In this document: piece after piece, positions 1-28,004 of the stretch
Layout of the letters: every line of letters begins with the position of its first letter
Numbering within the stretch: the first letter of the stretch is position 1
From: Tribonema minus
Lineage: Eukaryota > Sar > Xanthophyceae > Tribonematales > Tribonemataceae
Length of the DNA stretch: 64,000 nt
Reading direction: 5' to 3'
Assembly (NCBI GenBank): GCA_017506865.1
Contig: JAFCMP010000536.1
Coordinates: forward strand, 1,240,001-1,304,000
Program-made: the position numbers and the translations under genes
The notes under the pieces: model-generated
The model's input: only the letters and a program-made list of their open reading frames with translations
Database searches by the model: none
Told to the model about the DNA's origin: nothing

Positions 1-1057
1 GGACAAGTTTAGTTGTACATATATTGTGAGAGAATCAGGCAAGAGGCAAATGCAGTTTGTCTTAGAAGCATTGGCTGCGCAGTGCAGACTAGGCTGCTGC
101 AAAGGATTCAATCGCTAGGTATGCATTGGAGACAAAATGGTGTTGACTAACAATGTAATGCCAAAATCAGTCAAAATGCGTCATCAACCACTAGTGTGAA
201 ATCGCCAGGATAGACTGAACGCATTGCGAGGGAGGCACCGCTCGCGCAATATTGTGCATGCACGTGCAACGCAAATGTCTGTTCTGGCTGCCTTGTACTC
301 ACCAGGTTAGGGTTGGGGCCAGCCTGAGGGTCCCATGCAATTAGGATTAGGTCTCACTCTAACATGTTCAACGTCAAGTTGTGAACACTGAAGGTTTCTA
401 CATGCATAGTGAGGGTTCTATATGTGCACGTTTATGCTTAATAGCGAACGCATATAACACAATCTGTTGCGTTGGGACCTTTGTAGAATATCTACATGCA
501 CAACGAGGTTCCTACATGTGTAGCGAGGTTTCTACATGCGTGGTGACGTTTCTGCTGCGTCGTGAGAGCGTGAACCTGTTGTTCGCGGCCGCCTCGCGCA
601 CGGTGTCCACCGCGTGAACCACACTGCTGTAAGCGCTGCTGGTGATGTTGCCGATCAGGCTGGCGGCCGCACGTGGCTGCCTGTGACTGCCGAAGCAGCT
701 GTGCTCAGCACGTTGAGGCCACTCCCAAATGAGGGGGCAGAGTGGGGGGGGGAAGGGGGAAGTCAAGCATATCGAAGAGCTGTGTCAGCAGCTAGGCTGC
801 GGCAACACTTGCAATGAGAGTGGTGTGGCTACGCGTGTCAGGCAGCGAGTGAGAGGACTCGAGACATACAGTACAGCAAACAGCATATGCTGACCCAAAA
901 TAGCCCAAAATGGACCTTCCCCATGCATGCATCCAAGTAGGGTTAGGTCAAACAGTGGTCACACACACCTATGATGATTCACATTTTTATTTTGCTGGCG
1001 TCTGGCGTGAGTGTGGGGAACGACTACAGGAGCGGCGAGGGTGTCTGGGGGGCATAG
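1..1057. other. Upstream region of the seryl-tRNA synthetase gene, no gene seen
   Basis: I see no credible coding exon here; the short open frames lack conserved motifs or exon-like composition. The stretch holds a short minisatellite at about 391-575 and isolated TTAGGG-like words near 305. It should contain the promoter and 5' UTR of the gene starting at 1058, but no TATA box or other core element stands out. Confidence 0.5.
391..575. repeat. Degenerate minisatellite, unit about 20-22 bp
   Basis: Imperfect repeats of a unit resembling GTTTCTACATGCGTAGTGAG recur at roughly 391, 409, 485, 508, 528 and 548. The copies at 500-560 are adjacent and most similar. No coding or regulatory role is evident. 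Confidence 0.6.
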
Positions 1058-17947
<16,890 letters not shown>

Positions 17948-20175
17948 TTGAAGTAGCCGACCACGGTCGCAGCGCGGCGCGTGCTGGCGCAATAAATTCG
18001 TCCAGAATCATCGCGCGGCGTTGGTCGCGGATGGGCTTGCGGTGTCGGCTTCTGCTTGTGCGTTGTCTGATGAGGAACTGAATGGGCTGCCGCGGTGTGC
18101 TTGATTGGTCATATGTTTCTCAAAGGAGCGTTTCAGCTTCAGCCTCGCAGTGCAACAGCGCTCAGCGACCTTGCATGTGGGGCTCAGGACAATAGCGCTG
18201 CAATGGCGTATGCATCGATAGCCTCAGGGGCAAGTGTCGCGGATGCATCGTCTGCCGTCATGCGCGGCCTGTGAGGCTCTGTGCCTTGGATTCGCTTGTT
18301 TTGCAAAGGGAGCGCAGCACCCCGCTCCCCGCATCACCCACTACACAGAACCCGCAAGCGACCGACACACACTACAGGTAGTAGAAGGAATGTGATTGTT
18401 CATATGCTGCAAAGCTACAAAAACTCTTGCCCCACAGACAGCCCCGCATGAAGGCCAAGGCCAAGGCCACCCATCTCCCAATATCCATTCTGTGAATTAC
18501 AATGCAGCTCGAATTCACCGGAATGAACCATGCAGGGAACTGCGAATTGGCTGTTGACGACCCCGACACAAAAAGAAATACAGTAGACCCGTGGGCACCA
18601 GGCACTGACGCTACTGTAGAGGGATGATGTATACATAGGCTCACCCTACACCGAAGGCTGCATATATGCCGAAAAAAGTGGGACAGCCACAGGAGCCACA
18701 CAACACAACGTTGAGCTGCGGCGATGGTCCCATGCTAGCGGGCGGCTGTCTAGCGCCAGTGATCAGCCCCAGTCTCCATACTCTGGCGTGTAATGTATGC
18801 GCACTACAGGGGCTGTTCAACTCCCCCTCCTGGAGGGGGGGGTGAACATCGGCCATGATGCATATTGCATTCAACCGAGATTCGAATCCCCTTCAGAGTA
18901 CGCATTAAGATTTGGCCTACACTGGACAACTAACAGGCTACCCATGCGTGTTACGGCTAGGCGAAGCATATAGGGCGTACTCAACCTCGTGGCGTTATAT
19001 GCCGTTAGGTACATGACCAAGCTGCTACACCCATGCACAGAGCACAGAGCACTCAGCACTCAGCGCACCCTCTCGAGCCTTCCGTTAGTCGTTTAGCTAC
19101 TTGTCATCCAGAACGATCAGTGTGAAAAGGCCTTGAGACTCATCGTCGGCTCAGACACGCCTGTGACACAGCTGCCTGTGGCAGTGGTTCAGATCCTGTT
19201 AGGCATGGTCAGTCGTGCAGCTGTTTTCGTTTCCCGTGCCATGCATGACGTGCGTACGCGTGCAGAGCTTCTGAGCAACATGCACTCACTTTGGCAAGCG
19301 AATTTGCTTTTGATGGCCACTATCCTGCCTCAACGATGGGCGCCAATGTTACACACGTGAGAGCTGGACCCGATTGCCTTTAGGTCAATCTAGCGTCTAT
19401 GTTGTCACCAGCATGAATTTGTGGTTGCTTTGAAAGTAGAGACATAATGCAAATCCGATGTGTACTTGGCTACAGGTTGTTGCAATTGGAATGAAGGGAG
19501 CAGAGAAAACATGCATTGAGACACCATGAAGCACTCTGATCACCAGCACCACTGCCAGCACAGCAGCAACTGCCACGAAGGCAATGCAAATACGACAAGT
19601 CACAAGCCTTTCTGGAGGATAAAAAGAAAAACCTCTATTATGACAGTGACTTCATGTACAATCAACCACAGGCACACTGTCGCACAAACAGCACTCCCAA
19701 CACCGCGTGCCGCTGTACAACCTCTACATCTCTCGTCTCATCGTGGCTGGCAATGTACCCGGTAGGAAAACCCCCAAACCCCCCTCCCCGCATTCTCTCA
19801 CAGCAGTAGCTCATGAAACGCAACACGCGCAAACTCTGGCGTAAAAAACTGGCAGCAGTCAGCCCCGCCCATTGGTGTAAGATAGCCCCCCTCGTATACA
19901 CCCCGCGTCACGGCGCCTTTGAGGAGCTGTAACTGCTGTGACCGCCTCGCGCGCCTCTCCAGCACCGCAGTCGGGGTAGGCAGGTATTAGATGCACAGTG
20001 AGGGCGCAACGGCGTCCGCACCACCCCTTGAACTCAGCGCGCTCGCTTACACGAGCCGTCTTGGAATAGGAGCGCACACACAGGCTGATGCGCAAGCAGC
20101 CCCCCTCGACCCCCTTCGTGTTGATCGCTGTGGATTTGACAGCTGCGCTCAGCACCTGCCCCCTGTGTGGAACGG
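17948..20175. other. Convergent intergenic region between SerRS and carbonic anhydrase
   Basis: About 2.2 kb between the two stop codons. It should hold both 3' UTRs: AATAAA for SerRS is at about 17990, and no clear signal was found for the carbonic anhydrase. Apart from the possible coding remnant at 19798-19992 on the minus strand I see nothing gene-like. The motif GGCCAAGGCCAAGGCC near 18452 is a short local repeat. Confidence 0.5.
19798..19992 (-). pseudogene. Possible coding remnant of unknown type
   Basis: A minus-strand open segment of about 64 codons ends in TGA at 19800-19798 and reads like real protein, for example GVYEGGYLTPMGGADC and FFTPEFARVAFHEL. It is preceded by an in-frame stop, has no start codon, and lies just beyond the carbonic anhydrase stop. 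It could be a terminal exon of another minus-strand transcript, an alternative last exon, or a gene fragment. I do not recognise the family. Confidence 0.3.
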
Positions 20176-23100
20176 TCAGGCAGCGATCGCGCTGGGCTTC
20201 ATGTCCGCGATGATGTTGGCGCTCGTCACCGGCTGGCAGGGGAGGGGGACAGCATGGTGCGGTCAGTGTGATGCATTGACGAGCTGAACATCGCAGCGTG
20301 AGATTAGATGCAAAACGATGACAATAAACCTCAAGACCCCAGCAGTGTCGTTAATGCAATCACAAGAAGGCAGTCTGTGGATGAGCAACGCACCTGCTTT
20401 GCAAGAGGAGAAACTGCACGTTGCGTGCACGCAGAATGTGTGTTGTGCTCCCACCGCCTCCGGCACTTGTGCGCACTGCAGGCAACTTGAACTTCAAGTG
20501 CACGCTGACGCCGCTAACACCCACGTACTCAAAGGCTTGTGTAGAGGTGCACATGGCGCATCGCGAGTGCAGATTTGCGCACCTTGATGATGCCCTTCTG
20601 GTCGTGGAAGTTGTACATGGAGTACACGTGGCTGTACTTCTTGATGATCTTCTTGAAGTCCACGTCGAGCTGCAGTTGCATTTGCGATTTCAGGGAGAGC
20701 GCATATGGACGATGAGACGTTGCGACAGTGACTCAGCGCTGAGTCATCTCAATAAGTACACTGCTCACACTATTCGCAGTTGCATGCCCGATATGTATCA
20801 TGCACACAGCAGCATACATAAATTCGTCCTTGAGCGGGCCCTCGCCGACGTCAGAGACGAGTAGGGCTTGCCATGGCAGTGTCAACGCAACATACACCTA
20901 CTTCAACAAGGAACTCAAGGCACACCGTGCAACGTGCGCCTTGCAGCGTACATCTACCTCGCGAGGAGACGAGCGATGAGCGCAAAACCACCCTGATAGA
21001 GGGATGCTATTGCCGGGGAGTATCACTCACATGGCGGCATGCATGCATGCACGCAAGCGCCACACCACCCTAGTAGCGGAATTCTATCGCCAGAAAGTAC
21101 CGTGAGCGCAGGCATGCATGCCAGCATACATACCTCCTTGAGCAGGCCCTCGCCGACGTCAAAGACGAGCGCGTGGATGTGGGGCTTGCCACCCTGCGCC
21201 TGGCTGCGCTGGACCACGGGATTGGCGTACAGCTTGAGGGCCTGCGCGGTTTGAAGTTGAACACTCAGAGAGGGACCGAGTAAGACCTTCCATCACAAAT
21301 GCGTCGCAAGCGCTGACGCCGTCACGGTGCAACGGTCTCAAAAGCTGGTGCACGCAACTGCCCTGATACGAGTCCAAGTCGAGGCATGATGAGAAAGCTC
21401 ACTAACAATGCTTCGACGTCCCGCCTGCATGCTCAAGGTAATGCATCAACTGCAATATGAAGTCATGACCGCTGGTACAATCTCCGGTACACCCATACTG
21501 TCGTGAGCGGGCAGCCAGTTGTCCACACCCAGTTCCACCCAAGTAATCGTGACTGTGTGGCACCGCCTGTGTGCTGCCTTGGGCTAGGGCTAGGGGGGCG
21601 TAGGTAAAGGTGGCATTCATTGACATATACTCAAAGTACGTACCTGCTCCTGCACGTTGAGCTCGACCATGCGGCGGTGCACCAGGTCCGGGTCCTTGAT
21701 GGCCCGCAGCTCCTGAGCGATGGGGGAAAAAAATGACAAAAAGGGCGCATACCGCAAGTCAGCCGCTGCCAGTTCAGAAAGCTGCGCACCACCTCAAGAT
21801 GAACGCAGTAGAACAGAGACTGCTTTGGTGCCTGCGTACGTTGCGGTGCTGGTGTACGATGTCCATCTAGTGCGTCTCCACTACAGGATCCACTTCGCCG
21901 GCATGCTTTTGGATATAACACGATGCAGCGCTGCTAGGACAATGATAGCATATGACCAAGCATTTTCCTCCCCCCACTCCCCCCTACCCTCCCCGCCGAC
22001 GCCGGCGGCACCCAAGCTCAGACAATTTGAGCATGACCGAGTGTTTGAATACCCCCCCTCCTCCCCCCACCCCCAACCCCAGCTGCAGCACAAACGCAAT
22101 ACAACTGGGTGGAAGGGCACTTAGACACAACATACATGTAGGGTTGCACGAAAACGTATTTGGCCACACAAAGACGGCGTATTTTGAGGCATATTTGGGA
22201 ACCAGGAATACGTCTTAAGCAAACCTCAACGTGATAACATGCTACGCGATGGGCGTATTCGTGAGTCTGCTTGATTCCGAGCATGCAGTCCACCACAGCA
22301 GGGCCACTTGAACTGAGAAATAAACTTCAAAATGTGCTTCTGTGCAACCCTACATACATACCTTGCGGTGGTAGCGCGCGACGTCGCGGATGCCCATGAT
22401 CCACTGCTCAATGATGCCATGGTCGTGGTTGCGCATGGCGGCCTTCACGCCGCCGCAGTCGTAGTGGCCGCAGATGATGATGTTCTGCGCGGTACAGTCA
22501 GGGTACAGTGTGGGTACAGGTGAGTACAGGGTGAGGACAGGGCGCGCATGCCGCCAGCAGTGGCCGCAGGGTGTGATGTTATGGGTGGTACAGTGAGGGT
22601 ACAGGTGAGTACAGGGTGAGGGCAGCAGTTGCGCATGGCGGCCTTCACACCGCCACAGTCGAAGTGGCCACAGATTATGATGGTCTGCTGGTACAGTGTG
22701 GGTACACGTGAGTACAGGGTGGGGACAGGGTGAGGACAACGCGCTCATGCCGGCATAAGTGGCTGCAGGTGATGCTGTTATGAGCAGTACAGTGAGGGTA
22801 CAGTTGAGTGCAGGGTGAGGACAGTGTGTACAAGCCGCCATTGGCCGCAGACAACGATGTTCTGCTCAGTAAACTGCCGGTACAGGTGAGTGCAGGGTGA
22901 GGACAGCGCGCTCATGCCGCCACCGTTTAGTGGCTGCAAGTGGTGAGGTCGTGAAGCACGGCGTAAGGGACAGATGTACAATGGAGCGCACCGCATTCCT
23001 GACGCAATCCGTCTCCATTGAGAACGGTTTGGCGGCATCGACACCGCACTCTTGCTACTGCAACAGAACGCAAAATCGCACTGCGAGGCAAGCTTACTTC

Positions 23101-26100
23101 GCATTGCAAAACCATAACACACTTCGAGTACGCACTTCCACCAGCATGCGTGGCCCTCTAAATGCCCATCCCGCTCGTCTTACCTCAACTTTGAGGTACT
23201 CCACCGCGTACGTGAGGCACGTGATGAAGTTGAGGTCCGTGTTGACCACCTGGTTGGCGACGTTGCGGTGCACAAACAGCTGGCCCATCTGCACACACAG
23301 AAACGTGTGTAACGAGCGAGCGCCGCAGGATGTGTGAGCGCAACGCGATGGAAGGCTCTCCGCTGTACCACCTTTTGATTTTTCTGCAGAGCTTGGAGTT
23401 GAGCGTGGCAAATGCTGTCGTTTGTGCTCCTTCTTGAATATTCAGCCATGCATCGGAACAGCTACTGTATGCATCCAGCTGACAAACAGCTGGCCCATCT
23501 GCACACACACAGGACCCAGTTGGCGTAACAAGAGAGCGCCGCAGAATGTGTAAGCGCAGCAGGTAGGTATGTATGCACCCAGTTGACGCTCCAGCGCGCG
23601 TTCGCGACCTCGCGCTCACTCATCACAAGAGAGTCTCAGTCACAGTCTCACTGCGAGTTCCAGCATCTTCAGCAACAGATATGTATGCACCTGCCCAGGT
23701 GAGACTGCGACAGGCCTTCGCAAACTCATGCGGGCACTCGTGTTCGCCGAGATGTCGCCACAGACATCGCCAGTCAAGTCGCTGAACACCACAGAGTCAT
23801 GCACGAGACCCTAAGTCACACAATAGGCACTGAGTACCACAGAAGACTCTGCGTCCTACCTCGAGTCCCAGCATGTTCTGCACGCTCAGGCGCGCGTCGG
23901 AGCAGCCGATGAACAGGTACTCAGGCTTGTGCACAGAGAGCTGGTTCTTGAAGAAGTCGGGGTCCTCTGTGAGCTTCCTCTCCACCCAGCGCCGGTTGTT
24001 GTCGAGGAGCATGCCTATGTTGGTCTGCGGCCAGAGGGGCGAGCTCTACGGCAGCGAGCAGCAGGAAGGGGGAGGGGGGGGGGGGGGCGTCATGCATCCC
24101 ATAGTACAAATGCATTCGAGCTCTAGAGCAGCGAGCAGCAGGGGGGAGGCGGGGGGGGGGGGGGGGGGGGGGGGGGTATGACGCATTTTGGTAGTATCAG
24201 GCGCACAAGTCTACGGTATGGTGCACACAAAGCCGGGGAGACGGCAAGAAGCGTGGGAGGGGGGGGGGGGTATCAGGGGGGGGAGCGGGGCGAGAGAGGA
24301 GCATCCCAGCTCTGAACCCTGTTTGGCGCGGCGCTGACGCCAGCTGGTTCTCCGTTGTTTCTCATTGGACTCCTTGTCGGCACTGGGGGCAGCATGGTCG
24401 TGCTGGCGTGGCGTCCAGAGGGCTTTCCACGCCATGTATTGACTAAGTAAATTTTACTCCTACACACGTATGTGCCAATTGTACCCTGCCATACCTTCTC
24501 ATACCCTATACTCACCATACCCCTATGCCCCGCTATCACCTACTACTTCAGAATAGCATATACCCTACCCTGCCCTATCCCTACCAGCATACCTTAAACC
24601 CTACCCCACTTGGCGCGGCGCTAACCTAACCTCAACTGGATCTTAGCTCTCCACGTCGGACTCCTCGTCCGCACCGAGCAGTATAGTCATGCTGTTGTCC
24701 AAAACGCTCCGACGACGCACATATACATATATTTCTATATACATACCATACCCTGCCACACCCTACCGCACCTTATACCCTACCCTACATTGGCGCGGCG
24801 TTAACCTCAACTGGATCTCCGTTCTCCACGTCAGACTCCTCGCTGGACGAGCTCCCTACGCCATGTACTACACGATACATACTTCAAGACGTGTATGTGT
24901 ACATTATACCCTTTCATACCCTGTACCCTACCCTACCCTATATTCTAGCCCCCATTGGCGCGGCGCTAACCTCAACTGGATCTCCATTCTCCTTTGTCCG
25001 ACTCCTCGTCCGCGCTGAGCATCATCGTCGTGCTGTCGTCCTATCCTGTACCCTACCCATACCCTGCACCTTACCATACCCTATACCCTACTTCAACCTT
25101 ACCATACCCTATGCCCCTTGTCCTACCCCTGCAACCATCGCCCAACCATAGATTGGCTACATTGGCGCGGCGCTAACCTCAACTGGATCTCCATTCTCCA
25201 CGTCCAACTCCTCGTCCGCGCCAAGCATCAAGCTCGTGCTGACATCCAATCCTGTACCCTACACGATACCCTGTACCCCCGACCATACCCTAAACCCTAA
25301 CCATACCATACCCTGCCACACACACCCTACCATACCTCATACCCCTCCACACCTTGTACCCTACATTGGCGCGGCGCTAACCTCAACTGGATCTCCGTTC
25401 TCCACGTCGGACTCCTCATCGACCCCTAGCATCATCGTGTTGCTGTCGTCCAGCGGGCTCTCCACGCACCCCGCGCTGTGCTGCCCGCCCTGCGCGTGCC
25501 CCGGGCAGCACGGCCACGCATTCGCGACAGGCGCAGCAGCGGCGGTGGTGTCGTCGCGGTTAGCGCCCTTGTCGGGGGCATGCCCCACGAAGCTGTGGCC
25601 GGTGAAGCTGTGGGAGGGGGCACGGGACCTGCGTACGGGGGGAGAGGGGGGGGGGGGGGTTACTTGTAGCATCAGCCTCAGAGCTGAATTGCCCAGCGCA
25701 AGTGTTAGGGTTAGAATTTGGGATGAGGAACATCACCCGCGGTAGCTGTGCCCTGTGAAGCTGTGTGAAGGGGTGCGGGACCTGTGTTGGCACGCAAAGG
25801 GGGGGGGGGGAGCATCAGTGTTAAAGCCAGATTATTTGTAGTGTCAGTCCGCCTTGGAGCCGGATTGCCAAGCGCGAGTCTTTGGGGTTTGGGTGTAGGA
25901 TTAGCCACATCACCGGCGGTGGAGGCAGCGGCGTGGCTGCTGCTGGTGTCGGCGGTGCGCAACTCGAAGGTGCAGCCTGGCCCGTGCAGCTGTGCGCGCA
26001 AAGGGGGGGGGGGGTACCTGCCGTGGCGCGAATGCACAATCAATGGCGGGGGGGGGGTGCCTGCCGTGGCGCACGCATGCGCAATCGATGGTCACAGGAC

Positions 26101-27709
26101 TGCAGCGCATGATGGCTGCGATGCGCACGCAGGGGTCCATCATGGATGGCAACAAACCCATTGCACACATGACAAGACTCGCACTGTATTGATTGGGAAG
26201 TTTTGCTGTCGGAACGCTTCTGACCTGCGCATCAGGGTTAGGTACCTAACCCTAACCCTATGTTGCCGTGTTTTGCGCTCATCCCTGCCTCGTGAGGCCT
26301 GAATATTGCCAAGTTTATTCTTGTCGAAATCGAAAGAGTTAGTGGCCAAAAAGGTTTGCGTGACGTGAGGCCTGTTGAGTGCGACGTGAACCAACTAGCA
26401 AGCATACTGTAGCAGAATTTTTGCAGGTGCTGCAGCATGTTCAAGGGTTAGGTGTAAAGTTAGGCATCTTACAAGTAGGGCTAGGAATGGGTATACCGAG
26501 GGCACGACGCATGGTTTTTTGACAGCGTGGGGCTGATGTTTTGGGATGAATGTGCGAAGCGCCACAATAAAAGCTGGACTCGGTCTGGGGACCAGCGTGC
26601 AGTGGGCTCAGGCCTGCATGTGCATACAGCTCATACTGTGCCCATGTCAGGCACGAGCAATCCAAGCTTGAATTCAATCATCACCCTCAGGGTGAGGGGC
26701 TGACTTCACTGAGCCAGCGTGGACGATGGGACCGCAGTGGCGTGTCTGTCACAATGTTGAAGTGAGCCCCACATGAGGTGGCACACCATGGCTGCCAGTG
26801 ATCGAGTGAAGTGATGCTCGCAGCAAAATCACCACTGACATTTGCTATCCCATCGCCTTTCTCATTGGTGTTTTGCCTCGGTGTGGTCACAGAGGCGCGA
26901 CTCTCTGCCAGCTTCAAGTTGAACATGCGAAACGGCCAGCCCAGCAGCGACACGGTGCGTCACTGTGTGAGCATTCACGCGTTGTCTGCCTTGTGGTGTT
27001 GCTTCTTATCATATCAAAGGTCCTCACAATATTCACGTTGTCGAAAACATGAACAGAGACCGAGCGACCGCATTTTGTAGTGACGTGTCCCTGTTGTGCA
27101 CCTCAACAGATCATGAACAGAGGAAGATTGCCTGTGAAATATGGAGACAAGCAGGGTCTTAACCACAACGCCAGACGCACTGAAGCTTTTTGAAGCTTAT
27201 TTCCTCGTTCTGTCGCGAGTGCCGACCACTGCCGCAGTCGATGGCAGTTCAGCTCTGCTCTCGCGAAGTCGACACAACTACCATCATGTGCCCTGCTCGT
27301 AATCACAGGCAATCTGGTCATTTTCAACTTGTTCGTGTGCGCCGCACATCATAATACTGTCTGTTTGGAGAGCCAGGCCTGCGGTGGCGGCCGCGACTCG
27401 TCATGACTTCAAGGATTCTGCCATTACACTCGCTGACCACGCCAGAGGCGCCATGAACGAGTTCCAGCAAGCATATAGCAGCATTGCAGGTATCATTTCC
27501 TGCGCAACAGGGCGTGGAGCGATCGTCATGCTCGACCAGGCCAATCAACTATGTAAGCCATCTCCACCTGGCCGACTTGCACACACGCACCTGGTGTAGC
27601 TCCTGCTGCTCTCTTGCTGCCAAGCCGCCGCCAGCGCCTGCCTGACAGCTCCTGAGTTTCGCGCTGGCGGAGAAGCCCTCAGCAGCAGCGCTGCTCCTTG
27701 CCGCAGCAT
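20176..27709 (-). CDS. Beta-carbonic anhydrase with mitochondrial-like presequence, 9 exons
   Basis: Zinc enzyme interconverting CO2 and bicarbonate. Exons in transcription order: 27709-27591, 25628-25382, 24024-23860, 23288-23184, 22484-22362, 21712-21644, 21241-21134, 20669-20583, 20232-20176. All introns are GT-AG, phases agree, and the total is 1080 nt (359 aa). Exon 1 encodes an amphipathic Arg/Ala-rich presequence ([18 protein letters not shown]) of mitochondrial type. Exon 2 is a low-conservation linker. Exon 3 has CSDAR at 163-167 (zinc ligand Cys163 and the Asp165/Arg167 dyad). Exon 4 has [11 protein letters not shown]. Exon 5 has [13 protein letters not shown] with ligands His219 and Cys222. 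Exon 7 has [14 protein letters not shown], and the protein ends PSAIAA. All beta-class ligands are present, so activity is expected. Mitochondrial rather than plastid location is inferred. The gene shares a divergent promoter with the gene at 28005. The joining of exon 1 across a 1.96-kb intron rests on phase and presequence only. Confidence 0.88.
20820..20870 (-). repeat. Donor-edge copy of carbonic anhydrase exon 7
   Basis: The rear of exon 7 ([11 protein letters not shown]) is repeated in degenerate form in the following intron, at about 20822-20868, but without a matching GT donor. Confidence 0.65.
22495..22940 (-). repeat. Acceptor-edge copy array of carbonic anhydrase exon 5
   Basis: Five tandem units of about 80-110 bp precede the zinc-ligand exon (22484-22362). 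Each has a decayed piece of its start ([13 protein letters not shown]) plus a conserved intronic segment, GTGAGTACAGGGTGAGGACA on the + strand. Units are centred near 22560, 22660, 22755, 22850 and 22925. The unit near 22630-22690 keeps the longest coding match. Confidence 0.88.
23440..23550 (-). repeat. Acceptor-edge copy of carbonic anhydrase exon 4
   Basis: Sequence at about 23474-23550 duplicates 23270-23340: the start of exon 4 (MGQLFV), its CAG acceptor, and about 50 nt of upstream intron. Confidence 0.8.
24320..25245 (-). repeat. Donor-edge copy array of carbonic anhydrase exon 2
   Basis: The end of exon 2 ([17 protein letters not shown] plus GTTAGC donor) is repeated downstream at about 25164-25240, 24956-25030, 24787-24860, 24612-24690 and, much decayed, 24326-24425. 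Copies are separated by degenerate (TACCC)n on the + strand, that is (GGGTA)n on the coding strand. Similarity generally falls with distance from the exon. Confidence 0.88.
25629..27590 (-). other. Long first intron of the carbonic anhydrase gene
   Basis: It holds two acceptor-edge copies of exon 2 near 25765-25800 and 25975-26015, each beside a long G run on the + strand (C run on the coding strand). A short telomere-like tract lies at about 26236-26262. The open frames at 25784-26302 and 27384-27599 have no conserved motifs, and I do not regard them as genes. Confidence 0.6.
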
Positions 27710-28004
27710 GGTGCTCGAGAGCCTGCAAAGTGAGAAGTGCACCTGGGGCCCCCGAACCCCCAAGCAACTTCCCGGGACAAACTTCAGGTGACATGCCTGG
27801 AAGTTTGAAAAAAAAGGGAGAAGAGGACCTGGACCAGTACTGTGAGGTCCTGCGTGGGCGCATCGAGGGGCATCGATCGCGCTGTTGTGCATTGTTGGGC
27901 TGCAGCTCAGGTCTTGTTGAAAGGATCAGTACTGTGAGGTCCTGCGTGGGCGCATCGAGGGGCATCGATCGCGCTGTTGTGCATTGTTGGGGCCGGGGTT
28001 GCAG
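27710..28004. promoter_or_regulatory. Divergent promoter region with a perfect 65-bp direct repeat
   Basis: This 295-bp gap separates the start codons of the carbonic anhydrase (minus) and the methyltransferase-like gene (plus), so it should contain both promoters and 5' UTRs. Two identical 65-bp copies start at 27835 and 27927 with CAGTACTGTGAGGTCCTGCG. They end at about 27899 and 27991. The repeat contains GCATCGAGGGGCATCGATCG, itself an imperfect internal repeat. No TATA box is evident. Confidence 0.6.

Noticed and set aside
18865-18905. Possible tRNA T-arm (GATTCGAATCCCC)
   Set aside because: The flanking bases do not form a five-pair T stem in either orientation, and no D-arm, anticodon arm or acceptor stem can be folded around it.
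22495-22940. Regular repeats considered as a CRISPR array
   Set aside because: The units are degenerate, the spacers are not unique, and the repeats derive from the adjacent carbonic anhydrase exon in a eukaryotic gene.
26140-26170. Alternative carbonic anhydrase start near 26130 (minus strand)
   Set aside because: No donor with the required phase 2 was found. The presequence exon 27709-27591 has the correct phase and composition.
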